From positions 6,676,001 to 6,740,000 of the forward strand of contig NC_092582.1 of NCBI RefSeq assembly GCF_037975245.1: a stretch of DNA of 64,000 nt, in the 5' to 3' direction. The DNA is from Apostichopus japonicus. Taxonomy: Eukaryota > Echinodermata > Holothuroidea > Aspidochirotida > Stichopodidae. Below the pieces are notes generated by a model. That model saw only the letters and a list, made by a program, of their open reading frames with translations. It ran no database searches and was not told the DNA's origin. The position numbers and the translations under genes were made by a program. This document shows, in pieces, positions 1 to 11,382 of the stretch (position 1 is the stretch's first letter; every line of letters starts with the position of its first letter).

Positions 1-324
1 AACATATATGTTATATGAATGGGCTGCCACCACAGAGTCCCATCCATGAGTTCTTTACATTTAGTTCTTTTTTAAAATACTTTCATAGTGAATATAAATA
101 GTGTTGCAACTGAACACAAAGAATAACATTATGTTATAAATTTTACTAATTTAACAAGAACAATTGAAAACCAACACCACTAAAAAAGAACAATCATAAG
201 CAAAGAAAACTTAAACTAATGACCTACTTGAAATCATTAAATATTCATATATACCAGCAGCTGTGGGATGTTACATTTTAGACTTTGCTCGATTCTTTGT
301 TTTTGAAACAAAACATGGACTTAC
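1..324. other. crb intron (left edge)
   Basis: AT-rich sequence between the left window edge and the donor of the exon at 325-1113. The next downstream crb exon is not in the window. No repeat or RNA gene recognised. Confidence 0.6.
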
Positions 325-1113
325 ATTCAAAGCTCTCATCTCTCTCGATGCACACCGAGTTCTCTGGACAGGGGTCTCTGGTCGGACCACAGATTGTCTC
401 ATTCTCACAGTTCTTTCCTGTATAGCCAAAAGTACATTCACAGTAATAATCATTCCACAGGCCATTCTGTTGACAACTGCCGTTGTTCGAACAAGGGGAG
501 AGTTGGCACAGATCATCGCTTGCACAGCTGTTATTTAGGACGTTTTTGGAGGTGGCAGTGTTCATTGGGAGTGATGTATCAGGCGCTGCATCAGGTAGAG
601 GGAAGAACTCCAAGGAGTACTCATTGTATTTCACATCCAAGATGCAACCCTTGAAGTAACCTACTTGATCGAGTTCGGAGGGAATGGATGCGCTCGTAAA
701 ATCTGGCACGCCACCGATCCAGTACTCATCAAAATCGGGCTCTGACGTATTGTCGATCGCACCGTTACTGGATTCCCTTCTCGTCCCAGAGGAGTCTGTC
801 ACAGAGAGGCTTATATCTCTGGACTGCCGATCGAACTCGACCAGATGAAATTCACCATCGTTGAGACGTGGACCGGTGGTGGTGAGAGCACCCGTCGGTT
901 GATTTCCTCCGAGTGATATGTCAGCGGTCAGTTGACCAGCCGTAAGATAAATTGTAATGTGACTTGCATCATTGTAGGTTAGGAACAGAAGGCCGGCTTC
1001 CCGTCTTGTTCTGAACTGAAATCTAATCATGTTGGCCGATGATACTGTGCTGGCGGTACTAAAACTGGCATAACTGTTCAGATTTTCAAAGCTGAAAGTA
1101 CCAACTGTAAATT
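325..1113 (-). CDS. crb: crb exon: laminin G 3 and following EGFs
   Basis: A 789-nt exon with a CCCCAG acceptor and GTAAGT donor. It encodes laminin G 3 (MIRFQFRTRREAGLLFLTY... GYFKGCILDVKYNEY), one EGF (CQLSPC... WNDYYCECTFGYTGKNC) and most of the next (DPCPENSVC...DESFE), whose next Cys codon is split by the intron (T|GY). The coding sequence therefore continues left of the window. Confidence 0.9.
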
Positions 1114-4100
1114 CTGGGGACCAAAAAAATATAAAATAATAATACACAGGTGATATTTATCAAATCAATGTTTTGCTCCCCCCCCCCCACCTCCCTAATC
1201 CACTCACCAATATAGACCTTGCATACAAGCCTCTGCTGTCAGAAATGTTGAGGCAAGTGTTTATTTAATTCACTTGCACAGTTTATGTTCCTACTACAAT
1301 GTCTATGTTATATATCAGATGTGAAAATAATAAAGACATAAACTGTTCAACTGAATAATAGTAACATTGTGACATTCAAGACCTGAATTTTGTTTCAATG
1401 AACCATTTCTTTTCAATTAAGTTTGTCTTATTTCAAGCAGCCATGGCATTAATGCTGGTTAGTGTTGTCCAAATATGTTAGCATGGTTAATTATACAATT
1501 GAATTGAAATTCTAAACAGAACAGAACTCTCCACCCCGGGATTAAATGGGTACCTGTGAGGTAACTTGTCATTGGGCGCAGTATATAACTGCTGCCGACT
1601 GGAGGGATTGTCTCTGGGACAGGTAATCATTGACCAGGGGTAATATTTCGTATGTAAAGCGCTTTGAAACCTATCCCTGGTATAAAGCGCTATAAAAAAG
1701 CAAATATTAAAAATATATTTCCAGGAAGTCATTTTACTTTATGTAACTTTATGTATTAAGGTTAACTTACCCCTGCTGCACTCTTTGCCTGTGTAACCAT
1801 TGTCACAATCACATGAAAAGTCCCACCATAGATCTGTACATGTTCCCTGTTCAGTACATGTTGACATGTTACACTGGTTCTCTCTGGGGCATCCTCCCTC
1901 AATACCTTCAGAACCTTGTTCCTCTAGTTCCATGATGTCAAAATACTTATTTGTATCAAGGTTCTGTACATCTCGCATGCAACCTACATATTTGAAGTAG
2001 CAAGTGAAAATAATTTTGCATTACAGGGCTGCAACTGACTGTTTCATAATAGAAACAGTAGAATGTCCATTGAACCATGAGAGATATAAACAATATGCAA
2101 ATGTACATGTTCGTTTCATCCTCAACATGACTTAACTTTGCTTTGTAGAATCCAGGCCTCTGATGGTTTTAGTAATTATCTAATACACAACATCATCCAT
2201 AAATCAGAGATAATCAAACCATTTGTTATTAGTTTTTACTGGCTAATACACTCAACTAAATGAACAATCGCAGGTGGGAACACTGGTTCTAGCCAACAAT
2301 TTTCTTTGCTCTTTTCAACATTTATTACCAAAATTTATATTCTGATTACAGATGAGATTTTGAAATTTTCTTTATTATACAGCCTAAACTATATTCTGCT
2401 AAACTATTTTCTGCCACAGAGGAAAGTGGAAGAGCAACCCACTGTGACTGTTTTATGCAAACTTAATGACCCTCAGCCATATTATTTTATTCACAAATAT
2501 TGCCAATAAACAAGCTCTGGGAAAGAAGGGTGCTCACAGGGTTACCGAGAACTCTAAACACGGTACAGCGAGAGAGAGTGCAAATGTGACTTGGCGGAAA
2601 TGTGACGAGTTAATCAAATCAAGATCACAAATATGGTCTCATCAAATGCTAAATTATTTTATATCAGGCCTTTCCACTTAAAATCTGCATGATTTCTGGA
2701 TGTGCGTTCAACATGGATTTCACTGCATTGGACACGCTTGAACAAAGTTGCTCTCGATATATATAATTAGTGAATGCAACTCAAAACAGTTACTTGGAAC
2801 TTGCAGACAAACTTTGAGGGAGCAAAGATTTAAATTGGCCAGGATGGAATTCCAACATCTGCCGACCGATTTGCAGGTTACAGGGAATGGAGACACTCGA
2901 GAGTAGTACGTCTAGTATATATGAGCAATAGAACTTGTACTAAATGTCATTGCTTTGGAACCATTTTCTCACATCAACCACACAACCTCATGTTTGGAGT
3001 TTCAAATGACACTCAAACATTTTACACCATAACATTACTGTAACACTGCATACAAGATTTTCAATATTTGACTGCCAAGAATTATATTAGAGTTCTGGTA
3101 ACTCACCTAAGGGTGAATCTTCACACAAAATATGAAGTTTAAATTCAGTTTTACTTCAGAGGAAAAATATCCTAAAAAGGTTTATTGACTTTGGCTCTGG
3201 TGACCTTAGATGCCCCATGAGTCCATGACCTCCCCCAAAATCTGTAGGTTAAGTGCACTCATTACTATAAGCCATTAACACAGGGCATGCGTTTCCTTCA
3301 AGCTTTTGCTTTAGAAGTTACATTGTTTATACTAGTGTTTACACGGGTCCAAAAATCGGGAACCGGGTACCCGAGGGCCGTTACCCGTCGGGTATCCGGG
3401 TACCCGGAAAAAATTTGTTTACTCTCGTGTATCACGATTTTCAAGAAATTAAATATTGGATGCTGTAATAAATGCATTATATTCTCTACTGACAATGTTT
3501 TCATGTTCAAATACGTAGGTGTAAGATAAGGTATAAAACCTCCCTCAATAATTTTTATTTGCTTCTGTTTCTTTCATTAACTTGTTAATAAATTAATTAT
3601 TTAATTATAATTAGCATTACTACTAACATCGTACTTCCGCCTCTGCTTATGCTAGCTCGTGCACGTCTATTGGATCAACTATATAAATATCCAATTTAGC
3701 TCTTAAACAGTTTTTTTATACTACTACTATCTATTATGCAGGCCCAGGGTTCGCATTAGCCGCGAGATTGCACGATTCGCGCAATTTGATCGCATTTGGA
3801 ATAAACCGTAATAAAAAGCCACTTGCGATTACTATTTTTTAGTAATCCCGTCTATAATCCATAAACACTGTTAAAAATTCCTTGTCAGCCTTTCCTTCAT
3901 TGAAATAAACGAATGAATAAATAATAATTTCTTCCACATGGTAGCCTAACACCACACTAAGTCAATGAGAAATCTAGCTAAGCCTAACCATCTGTTTATA
4001 ATTTGCTGGAGTTGTGACGCAGTTATAAGACATCCATGGAATACTTTCGTTATTGCTGTTACGTTGGACCACATGGTTGCCTAACACCACTAAGTCAATG

Positions 4101-7100
4101 AGGGTAGTCTAGCCTAGCCATCTATTTATTAGCTGAAATTGTGACGCAGTTATAAGATATCTATGGAAAGCTTTCGTTATTGCTGTTATCTTCGAACACA
4201 TGGTAGCCTAACAACACACTAAGTCAATGGGAAATCAGCCTAACCATCGGTTTGCATTTTTTTTTTAAGCAATCACACTTTGCGTATGATTCGGGTAATA
4301 AATTAGGAACCAGGTAGTATTGCGTCGAGCGGGGCCCCTTCGTTATTGCTGTTATCTTCGACCACATTGTAGCCTAACACCACACTAAGTCAATGGGAAA
4401 TCTGCCTAACCGTCGGTTTGCCATTTTTTTTTTTTTTTTTTTTTTTTAAAATCACACTTTGCTTAGGATTCGGGTAATAAATTAGGAACCGGGTAGTATC
4501 GCGTCGGGCGGGTACCCGGGTACCCGGATAACCCGTGCAAACACTAGAACTTTATACGCTTTTCAAATTTCGGTGACCTCAATGACCTTGCCCTACACAG
4601 GTTCTGCTACAGAATAACTTTCATCAGAGTACCAGATATGAAATTGAACCATGTTTGTTTTTGAGTTTGTGTTTACAATCTAAAGTGTTTCACAAGTTAC
4701 ACACCCATGTCCACTCATGTTTGTATTACATTCAGACCGAGGACCTCATTGTATTTTCCATTGTTCAAATCCACGTACCCTAAACAAACGCACACATACA
4801 CATAAACACCATGTCATAAATTCCTTTAGCCTGCAGCCAGGGATCAATAACGACAACATTCTCCTTACCAACATAATCCCCTTTTCCTCCAATTTCCATC
4901 ACACCTAATCGAAAGATCGTCAATTGTCCTGTAAGTGTGAGAGAGTCTTGGCAAGTACTGCCATCACATGAATCAGAACCATCACTTGGTATGTTACTCA
5001 ATCCAACAGTTACAGCAACATTAAATACAAGCAAATCCAGGGATTCAAGAACCACTTTATGCCACTTCCCATCATTTAGGGATTGTCCGATAGTAACTGC
5101 AGTTTCAACATCCGACTGGGGCGAGATCTCCGACAGCTTTAATCTCCCGTCACTGAGCGACAGATTTAAATGTTCATCTCTTACGCCCATAAAAAGGAGC
5201 ACAACATTGGGCAAAGTAGTTTTAAAAGTCAGTGTATAATTCAGAATGTCTTCATTGTAAGTATCTTGATCTTCAAATCTATCGTGATCAGTCCTGAATG
5301 AAATCACTGTACTCATTTCACAGCTTGGACCTCTAAACCCATCATCACACAAGCAGCTGTAGCTGTGGTCATTGAGATCAGAATATTGAGGGACACAGGT
5401 GCCCCCATTATTACAGGTGATATCAACACACCCTGTCAAAGTTACGTTACACACATCACCGCCGAAACCATCCAGACACTGGCACTGAAAGCTCCCGTCT
5501 GGTCCGCTAACGCAAGCAGCAGAATTCTTGCAAGGATTGGCACTGCAGGTTGGCAACGAACAAGTGTCTCCCGCCCACATATCGGTGCAGTTACATGTAA
5601 ACTGGACAACACCATCGATGCATGTGCCTCCATTTTGACAGGGGTCGGATTCGCAATCGTTAACATTGATGCTGCAGTCCGATCCCGAATAGCCTTCCGC
5701 ACAAGTACAGTTGTACCCGTTTGTCCGATCAATACAAGATCCTCCGTTCTGGCAGGGCGTGGAACCGCAGTCATCAATGTCATTCTCACAACTGTCACCT
5801 GTGAAGCCGCTCCCAGTGCAGTTACAGAAGGAGCTGCATATAAAAGGAAAGAAGAAATATGCCAAAGTAAAACATAAAGGTGTGAAGTAAAGCAATAATG
5901 TCAAAGGGACAGCAATAATGTACCAAAAGTCCACGATCAAGAATTTCACGTCGTTTGCTACTTCCATCTTTCTATGATGGTGCATGAATATCGACCAGAT
6001 TTAAATAAACATTGTCAGCATCCACCCCCTCCATCCCCCTGCCCACCCCCCACCAGCATCAAATAGGCTTTTGCAAAACTTGTCAAAAATGTGGCAAAAT
6101 GCAAAGGTCATGCTTCCTTCCAAAACAGAAAGGTGTGCAGTACAGCATCATTTAGAAGCATGCAACTTACAGTTCTTGACAATTCTAAAATTGGAAACTT
6201 GAATTTACATAGTTTTAATAACATTTCATAATTGGCTTTCTATGGTAGAAATATCATTTTTATCAGTTGTTCAACCAACTGTTTTCTGAGGAAGTCAACT
6301 TCATCAAGATGCTAACTCACGTGCCATATCAGAAAAACTTAATATAATAAATTTGATATTGTGACAGAATTTTCTAGTCATAATTTTAATAAGTAACCTA
6401 TGGAGGTTAATTTGTTCCATTGCATCCGTGTAAACAAGTTTGTAGGAGATCAGGCTTACAACTTAACAGCTTTTGCCACTTGTTAAATACTGCAGGGGCT
6501 CAAAACATTTATTGCCTGAAATCAAGTACTCACTGGTAACTTCATGAAAAAAAAACACATAAGTGAAACATGCAGGGTTGTGAGAGCAGCTGAATATTCT
6601 TGCCTACTGATACATTTTTTTATCTTCTGGCAAAACAAAGAATTCCACTGGCATTTAGCCGGTAAATAGCCCAGATTTCCAGGCCTGTGGTATGCTCAAA
6701 TAAAATGCAATCTCAAGCAGGTTGTACAGCCAATAAGGTGCAAACTACACACTCCATTGTCACACTGAAGTACAACCTTATATAAAATACAAAACAGGAC
6801 AACTTTAGACCATTTGGTAGTCTTGTTAGAAAAAAGTTCACACTTTACATCAAGTTGAAGACCAAGCACTTGGTGCCATATTCAGTGTCTACATTAATTA
6901 ATATAATTAGTCTTACCTATTAACGCGGTTTTGGCACACACCATTCATGCAACGACCTGTACTGCAATGGTCCTCATCTGTACAGATACCGGAAAATGTT
7001 TCTGGAAAGAAAAGGTAAACAACAACTTGTCTAGTTTGACTATTTAATGTTAAACTTTCTGATAGTTGAATACAAATAAAGCAGCTTTTAGCGGACAATC

Positions 7101-10100
7101 TTTAATACCAAACAGCCTAATTTAAACTCAAAATATGATTTGCAATTGATCAAATACAGGTTACTAGTAGATCAGGTTTCTCTTTTTTCCCCACCAAATG
7201 AAGCACTTATATATATGTGATTTCGCAGATTTAACTCATTATAAGCCTTCATTATTACTGAGGCTATGGTTGTTGTTTCAAAAAGTATGCATGACACCAA
7301 CTGCAATGCAACTTTGCAAGTAGGTCAGTTATGTCTCTATGTGATCTGTTTACATCACTATCCTTGTTTTACACAGATTTTCCCCAATTTCTGGGATAAC
7401 CTCCCTCTTCTGAGGGATGGATAGTTGTCGATCTCCCTATTAATAATAATGATAATAATTCTCAGTTCTTATATAGCACAACTTACAATAAAGTCTCGCC
7501 GCGCTGTACTTAACCCTGGTCATTGGTAACTTGTCACACCTACACACCAAAGTGTGCACAATTCAAACAATCTCTCCTGGGGCACCACAGTGCACCACAG
7601 CCACATGTCCCCTGGGGGACTTCCCATAGGGTGCAGCCACAAACCGGCACACCCAACTATATTTACAAGTCACCTCGCAAGTCCCCACTTATACACCTGG
7701 GTGAAGAGAGGCAATGAGGATAAAGGGCTTTGCCCAAGGACACAACGCAATGACCTGGCCTGGGCTCGAACCTGTAATCATTAGATCACAAGTCCACTGC
7801 CTTAAACACTTGACCACAACGCCCTTTTATTGTGAAAGACAGGTCTGAAATAAAGACCCTTCTGAGAATCCTCCCTTTATGAGTCATTTGACTTTACCCT
7901 TGCACATCAATTGGTTAGACAGTGTCACTGTGCTAACTACTGTACTGACTTCTTACAGACTTTACAGTGCTTTCATAGGAGGATACTGTACATTGCTAGT
8001 GACACACTGAATATAGAATGCAACAAAACTGAACTTCCTTGTATGTGAACTTATAATTCATGATTTTGCCAAGATTTAGTTTACTTTAGAGACCCAAGGA
8101 TCAGGAAGTGATACAGTAGCTTATTTGAGACCCTATCCGTGTTAGATTGTGGATGAACACTGGCTTTGTCTTTTCGATAAGTGTTCAGGGGAAACCGAGG
8201 CAGGGGTGTGAATTCGCTCCCATTCCTGCTCCCAGGACCGCCATTTAATCATGAAAGGAATACTAATATTTACAAAGAGTTCAACCTTGACCATGCATGA
8301 AAATATACCAAGTTAGTCCTTGAAATACAAATAATTCTATGTACTGTAACTTGTGCACACAGTCCCCAAATATATGACCTTGAAGTTTGTATAAATTTAG
8401 TGGAGATTCTGACACTGCACAAACACAGAACTTGATCCAAAACAAAAGGTGACCTTCAAGTATACTGCGGTACAGTGTGAGCATTCAGTCAATTAGGTTA
8501 CTACATTGCACTGTACAGGTACCCTGGTATCATTGGGGACACAATGCAAGAATGTTACGAGTTTGTAGGCATGGGTAGATCGTTGTGCATATGTATGGAG
8601 GAGACAGGTAAGAGAGGAGTGAAGTAAAACTGCATGTATCCTGTTTCCAAGGATCAGGAAGCCATACAGAAGCTTATATGAGACCCTGTCCGTGTAAGAT
8701 CGCTTATTTCAAGCCTTCCAAATTGACTCATAGTGACATGACTCGAGTCAACCCTGGGAAGTTTTCTGCTTTTTACTTGACTTAAAGCACTTTTGACTTA
8801 TGTGATTAATACTTTGACTTACAAGTGCAACCTAGCAGATAACTTGACTATGTCAGTTTAATTGACTAAGTCGACTTGAGACTGAATCCCAAGATGACTT
8901 TGTTCAGCACTGATTGTTAAGCATTGATGCTTTATAAAACAAGTCTTTGCAATGTGACTGTGGAAGTCATAGATTACAATACAGTTCAATACAAGGTTCC
9001 GATTTATCAATTTCCGGCAGTTTTTAAAAAAAATATTTGCTGGAAAGATCGTCCGATACCATCAAGTAAATACTGGTTGTCTTGGTGTGAACTTGTGAAC
9101 TATTACCAAGCCTTTGAAGCTTAGTTTCTTTAAACTTTCAGGTTATTTTGCAAGGTAAACATGAATATGTAAACAATGTTTAATGAAACAGTGGTGAGTA
9201 GAAGAATTTTCTTACCAGCTGGGCACACACATGTGTAACCACCAGGAAATGGATCGCACGTAGCATTATTACTGCAAGGACTACTGTTACATGAGCCGAG
9301 TCCTGGAAAAAACAAAACCCAAAACACATGTACATGGATGTAAAAATATTATAAACTACAAACCATATGAATTCATAAAAAATCAAAGTCACAAATTAAT
9401 ACAATTTAGGTTTTTCCATTAATTTGTAACTTCCAGGACTACGCAATTCCAAGGGCTACTTATATGCTGAAAATCATACATGAATGACCTTACTGAGTTT
9501 AACTAATTGAAGTGGTTGAAATCATACTTTCCAAATCAACTCTTACAATGCAACCAAATATTTTGGAGGTACAGTACCATCTGTGCATGCATTGTTTCAC
9601 CCTTTGACCTTTATAAACCATTCACAGCAATTCCATATACAGGTACCACCACATGAATTTCCAGTACCATATAGGTCAGCTAGGGTATCTACAGTATAGG
9701 ACACAGAAACATCTCTTTTTATGAAGGCTTTGGAAAAGAAAACCATCATGCATTTTATATAGTCCTCCCGTCCAATGTTACCAGCTCAATATTAACCAAC
9801 TGTGTATTTTGAATAAATTTACCTGTATGCTGTCCATGGCGTGCACTGTATGTTATGTGTACAAATACTGTTGGGTCGTGGAACCTGTTCATAGCCTAGT
9901 CTGTCAATGCTGGGAGAGTGACTATAGCCAGTCTTTCACAGTGGAATATTAACTCATATTGTCTCAGTGTCTTAACTAGCTTATAATACGGAGATCTGTT
10001 CACTACTGGTGTTCATTACAGGATACGTAGTAATCCTCCACATCTTTTCACTTCAGGAATATCATTTTCTTATTGATCAGTAAAACCACAAATTCTATTG

Positions 10101-10883
10101 AACTGTGTGTGAGGTACTGGAAGGGATTGGTTGCATGCCCACTATGTGTGTTAATTCTTGCATCTTTGACACACAAACATTATGAGCTCTGTTTACAGAA
10201 TACTAATGATGATAGCCTATCAATATAGTAAATAATTCATGGTACTTAAATTCCATATACATGTATATGGCCACAAATGTAATGTAAATATTATGTTAAA
10301 TTGAATAAAATGAATCGGGTTAATGGCAACTTACCGCATGTCGTGCTGTTTTCTATAAGGCAAGTATCCCACTCTACGTTTGTGTGGGAAACCGCCATGC
10401 AGAGACCCAACCCAGCATCAGTACCCATGTTATCTATCACACAACCAGTGAAACCTTCACCAATGACCAGATCAGACCCGGACAAATCTAGGGCCAATAG
10501 TTCAGGATTTTTGCTGCCGTTCGCTAAAAGTTCTGCCACTCCATCTACGGTCAGGGTCAAAGTACCATTACTTGTGGCAAACTGTAAAGAGACCTCCCTT
10601 AATGTTAGATTTGCGCCAATGTCTTCCGATCCCGGGGTGTCTCCACTCTCCCATCGGACAGTGATCACGGATGCCGACTCATTGGCCGAAAGCTGAAAGA
10701 AATCTCCGTTGGTGCCATTCTGTTGGAGGATCGTACCTCCGAGACAAGTTCGAAATGAAAACCCTGTTTTGGATAGGTCTAAAGTTCTTGAGACTGTCAC
10801 TGAGGCAGACCCATCAAAGTAAGCCCTCGAGGTATTCGTGGGTACATCATTGCACGTTTGGCCATTGGAAATGTATAGAAGAT
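325..10883 (-). CDS. crb: Crumbs-family polarity protein (partial, six exons)
   Basis: Joined exons on the minus strand are 10883-10335, 9302-9216, 7001-6917, 5833-4869, 1983-1771 and 1113-325. All have AG/GT borders and matching phases, giving 896 uninterrupted residues. Domain order: laminin G 1; six EGF modules, two of them matching calcium-binding-type starts (IDDC, VNDC); laminin G 2; one EGF (CPRENQC...); laminin G 3; one EGF (CQLSPCSNNGSC) and the start of a Cys-poor EGF (DPCPENSVC). The Trp-Asn/Asp-Asp-Phe/Tyr-x-Cys EGF type after laminin G domains and the DPCPENSVC module are typical of Crumbs rather than eyes-shut or agrin. Crumbs is a single-pass apical membrane protein of epithelia and photoreceptors that recruits PALS1/PATJ through its cytoplasmic tail. 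That tail and the membrane span lie left of the window; signal peptide and N-terminal EGFs are not seen. Confidence 0.93.
1114..1770. other. crb intron with a SINE fragment
   Basis: Intron between crb exons. It holds a C homopolymer near 1180-1190 and the 3' part of a SINE (about 1530-1720). Nothing else recognised. Confidence 0.6.
1530..1720 (+). repeat. SINE 3' fragment (GCGCTTTGA...GCGCTATA tail)
   Basis: The stretch has AATGGGTACCTGTGAGGTAA, then AAAGCGCTTTGAAAC and AAAGCGCTATAAAAAAGC, followed by an AT-rich end. This order matches a tRNA-derived SINE 3' body widespread in marine animals. The tRNA-like head is missing, so the copy is 5'-truncated. Family assignment is from memory of the pattern. 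Confidence 0.6.
1771..1983 (-). CDS. crb: crb exon: end of laminin G 2 and one EGF
   Basis: A 213-nt exon with a ATGTAG acceptor and GTAAGT donor. It begins with the laminin G closing motif CMRDVQNL and encodes an EGF with Trp-Trp-Asp-Phe-Ser-Cys-Asp-Cys, the hallmark of the EGF that separates laminin G 2 from 3 in Crumbs. Confidence 0.9.
3325..4557. mobile_element. non-autonomous hAT-like DNA transposon
   Basis: Terminal inverted repeats begin TAGTGTTTACACGGGT at 3333 and match the complement of 4531-4546 in 15 of 16 positions. Flanking 8-mers GTTTATAC (3325-3332) and CTTTATAC (4550-4557) agree in 7 of 8, as expected for an aged hAT target duplication. Subterminal GGGTACCCG repeats lie at both ends. 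No transposase frame is visible. The interior has about four diverged copies of a unit containing GTAGCCTAACACCACACTAAGTC. It lies in a crb intron. Confidence 0.75.
3930..4410. repeat. internal tandem repeats of the hAT element
   Basis: Four diverged copies of a unit begin at about 3938, 4072, 4199 and 4368 (CACATGGTAGCCTAACACCAC, then ACTAAGTCAATG, TTCGTTATTGCTGTTA). Spacing is about 130-170 bp, with the last copies separated by a T-rich tract. Confidence 0.65.
4869..5833 (-). CDS. crb: crb exon: four and a half EGFs plus laminin G 2
   Basis: A 965-nt exon from an ATGCAG acceptor to a GTAAGG donor. It completes one EGF, encodes four whole EGFs (IDDCGSTPC, VNDCESDPC, PTCSANPC, GCVDITC) and then most of laminin G domain 2 (FRTDHDRFE... 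LNDGKWHKVVLESL... MEIGGKGDYVG). The reading frame stays open past the donor for a few codons, so the GTAAG site rather than the open frame sets the end. The next exon begins CMRDV, the usual end of a laminin G domain. Confidence 0.92.
5834..6916. other. crb intron
   Basis: AT-rich intron with a C-rich stretch near 6024-6050. No exon, RNA gene or classifiable repeat seen. Confidence 0.5.
6917..7001 (-). CDS. crb: crb exon: EGF module junction
   Basis: An 85-nt exon with a TTCCAG acceptor and GTAAGA donor. It supplies the last Cys of one EGF (ETFSGIC) and the first three of the next (DHCSTGRCMNGVC), whose last three are in exon 5833-4869 (FCNCTGSGFTGDSC). Phase 1 in, phase 2 out; both fit their neighbours. 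Confidence 0.87.
7440..7832 (-). mobile_element. tRNA-derived SINE
   Basis: On the minus strand the element starts at about 7832 with GGGCGTTGTGGTCAAGTG (box-A-like TGGTCAAGTGTTTAAGG) and carries AGGTTCGAGCCC (box B consensus) about 40 nt later. The body includes TCCTTGGGCAAAGCCCTTTA and CACCCAGGTGTATAAGTG, and the end has TGTGCTATATAAGAACTGAG followed by an ATTATTATCATTATTATTA tail. This is the architecture of a tRNA-headed SINE mobilised by a LINE. It lies in a crb intron. Confidence 0.82.
8097..8702. repeat. pair of direct repeats and a dispersed block
   Basis: AGGATCAGGAAG...ACAG.AGCTTAT.TGAGACCCT.TCCGTGT occurs at 8097-8150 and again at 8650-8700. Between them, 8531-8640 resembles 40360-40450 (TGCAAGAATGT, GGGTAGAT, GTATGTAT, AGGAGACA.GTAAG). 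These are probably fragments of one dispersed family. Confidence 0.5.
9216..9302 (-). CDS. crb: crb exon: EGF module, first part
   Basis: An 87-nt exon with a TTTTTTCCAG acceptor and GTAAG donor. It encodes five of the six EGF cysteines (CNSSPC, CSNNATC, YTCVC); the sixth (SGIC) comes from the next exon. CNSSPC fits the O-glucosylation consensus CxSxPC, and the third Cys is preceded by the C-x4-T-C fucosylation pattern. Confidence 0.88.
9303..10334. other. crb intron
   Basis: AT-rich intron. No coding sequence, RNA gene or classifiable repeat recognised. Confidence 0.5.
10335..10883 (-). CDS. crb: crb exon: laminin G domain 1
   Basis: A 549-nt exon starting after a TCTAG acceptor and ending at a GTAAGT donor, phase 1 on both sides. 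It encodes one laminin G domain, from SRAYFDGSASVTV through GFTGCVIDNM to the Cys of VEWDTC. A QTCND stretch near the start resembles the last Cys of a preceding EGF, so more exons must exist upstream (to the right). Confidence 0.9.
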
Positions 10884-11050
10884 CTAGACGGAACAAGGAG
10901 ATACAGAAAATATACATTTGTGAAATCCACTCAGAGAAAGTTATAGAAAATACAGTACCAAAATTCCATACAATAAAGCTGACAATATTGTAAAAAAGTT
11001 CAACCAAAAATCTTTTATATTCTGTGAGTTTCTTACTGTACTTTTAGTCC

Positions 11051-11382
11051 GTATACACCAGGGTTGTCCAACCTACGGCCCGCGGGCCACAGTCCGGCCC
11101 GCTGCAGGGATGCGTCCGGCCCGCCAGAGATGCTCTACGGTGCGAAATTTTAGTAAGCAGATTTATTGATAACAATTTGAAGCTATATAATCACTCATTT
11201 GAACTTTCTGGGTCCATAAAACTGCATACAGGTCAGTCTCACCGGAGAGTGGGGGGGGGGGGGGCTGAACTTTATTCATCTGTTTTATCAGGAAGGAAAA
11301 TAAATTCAAGCGGCCCCCTCCTTCATCAAAATCATTCCATGTGGCCCGCCTCCGCAAAAGGTTGGACAACCCTGGTATACAC
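11051..11382. mobile_element. hAT MITE, 316 bp, with perfect TIR and TSD
   Basis: The element spans 11059-11374. Its 16-bp ends, CAGGGTTGTCCAACCT and AGGTTGGACAACCCTG, are perfect inverted repeats, and the 8-bp flanks GTATACAC (11051-11058 and 11375-11382) are identical. Terminal CAGGGnTGTCCAACCT and an 8-bp duplication are diagnostic of hAT (Charlie/Tip100-like ends). The interior is GGCCCG-rich near both ends and has a pure G run of about 17 near 11250. There is no transposase, so it is non-autonomous. Perfect ends imply a fairly recent insertion. Confidence 0.92.

Larger units (their letters stand above)
1984..4868. other. crb intron containing the hAT element
   Basis: Intron between crb exons. 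Apart from the hAT element at 3325-4557 it shows a diverged copy of the TGACC/CTCC interspersed repeat near 3185-3245 and again just right of the element (about 4565-4600), so the transposon may have landed in or beside an older repeat. Confidence 0.5.
7002..9215. other. crb intron with SINE and short dispersed repeats
   Basis: Besides the SINE at 7440-7832, this intron holds two direct copies of a block beginning AGGATCAGGAAG (about 8097-8155 and 8650-8702), a block at 8531-8640 (CAATGCAAGAATGTTACGAG...GGAGACAGGTAAGAGAGGAG) related to 40360-40450, and a TTGACT-rich stretch at 8715-8885. Confidence 0.5.

Noticed and set aside
5365-5877. Plus-strand 170-codon frame
   Set aside because: Antisense shadow of the Cys-rich crb EGF exon.
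7440-7832. Functional tRNA gene at the SINE head
   Set aside because: Boxes A and B are present but no cloverleaf acceptor stem closes, and a SINE body with ATT tail follows.
8715-8890. TTGACT/TGACTCA-rich stretch as an AP-1 cluster
   Set aside because: Looks like a decayed low-complexity repeat; only one or two TGACTCA-like sites.
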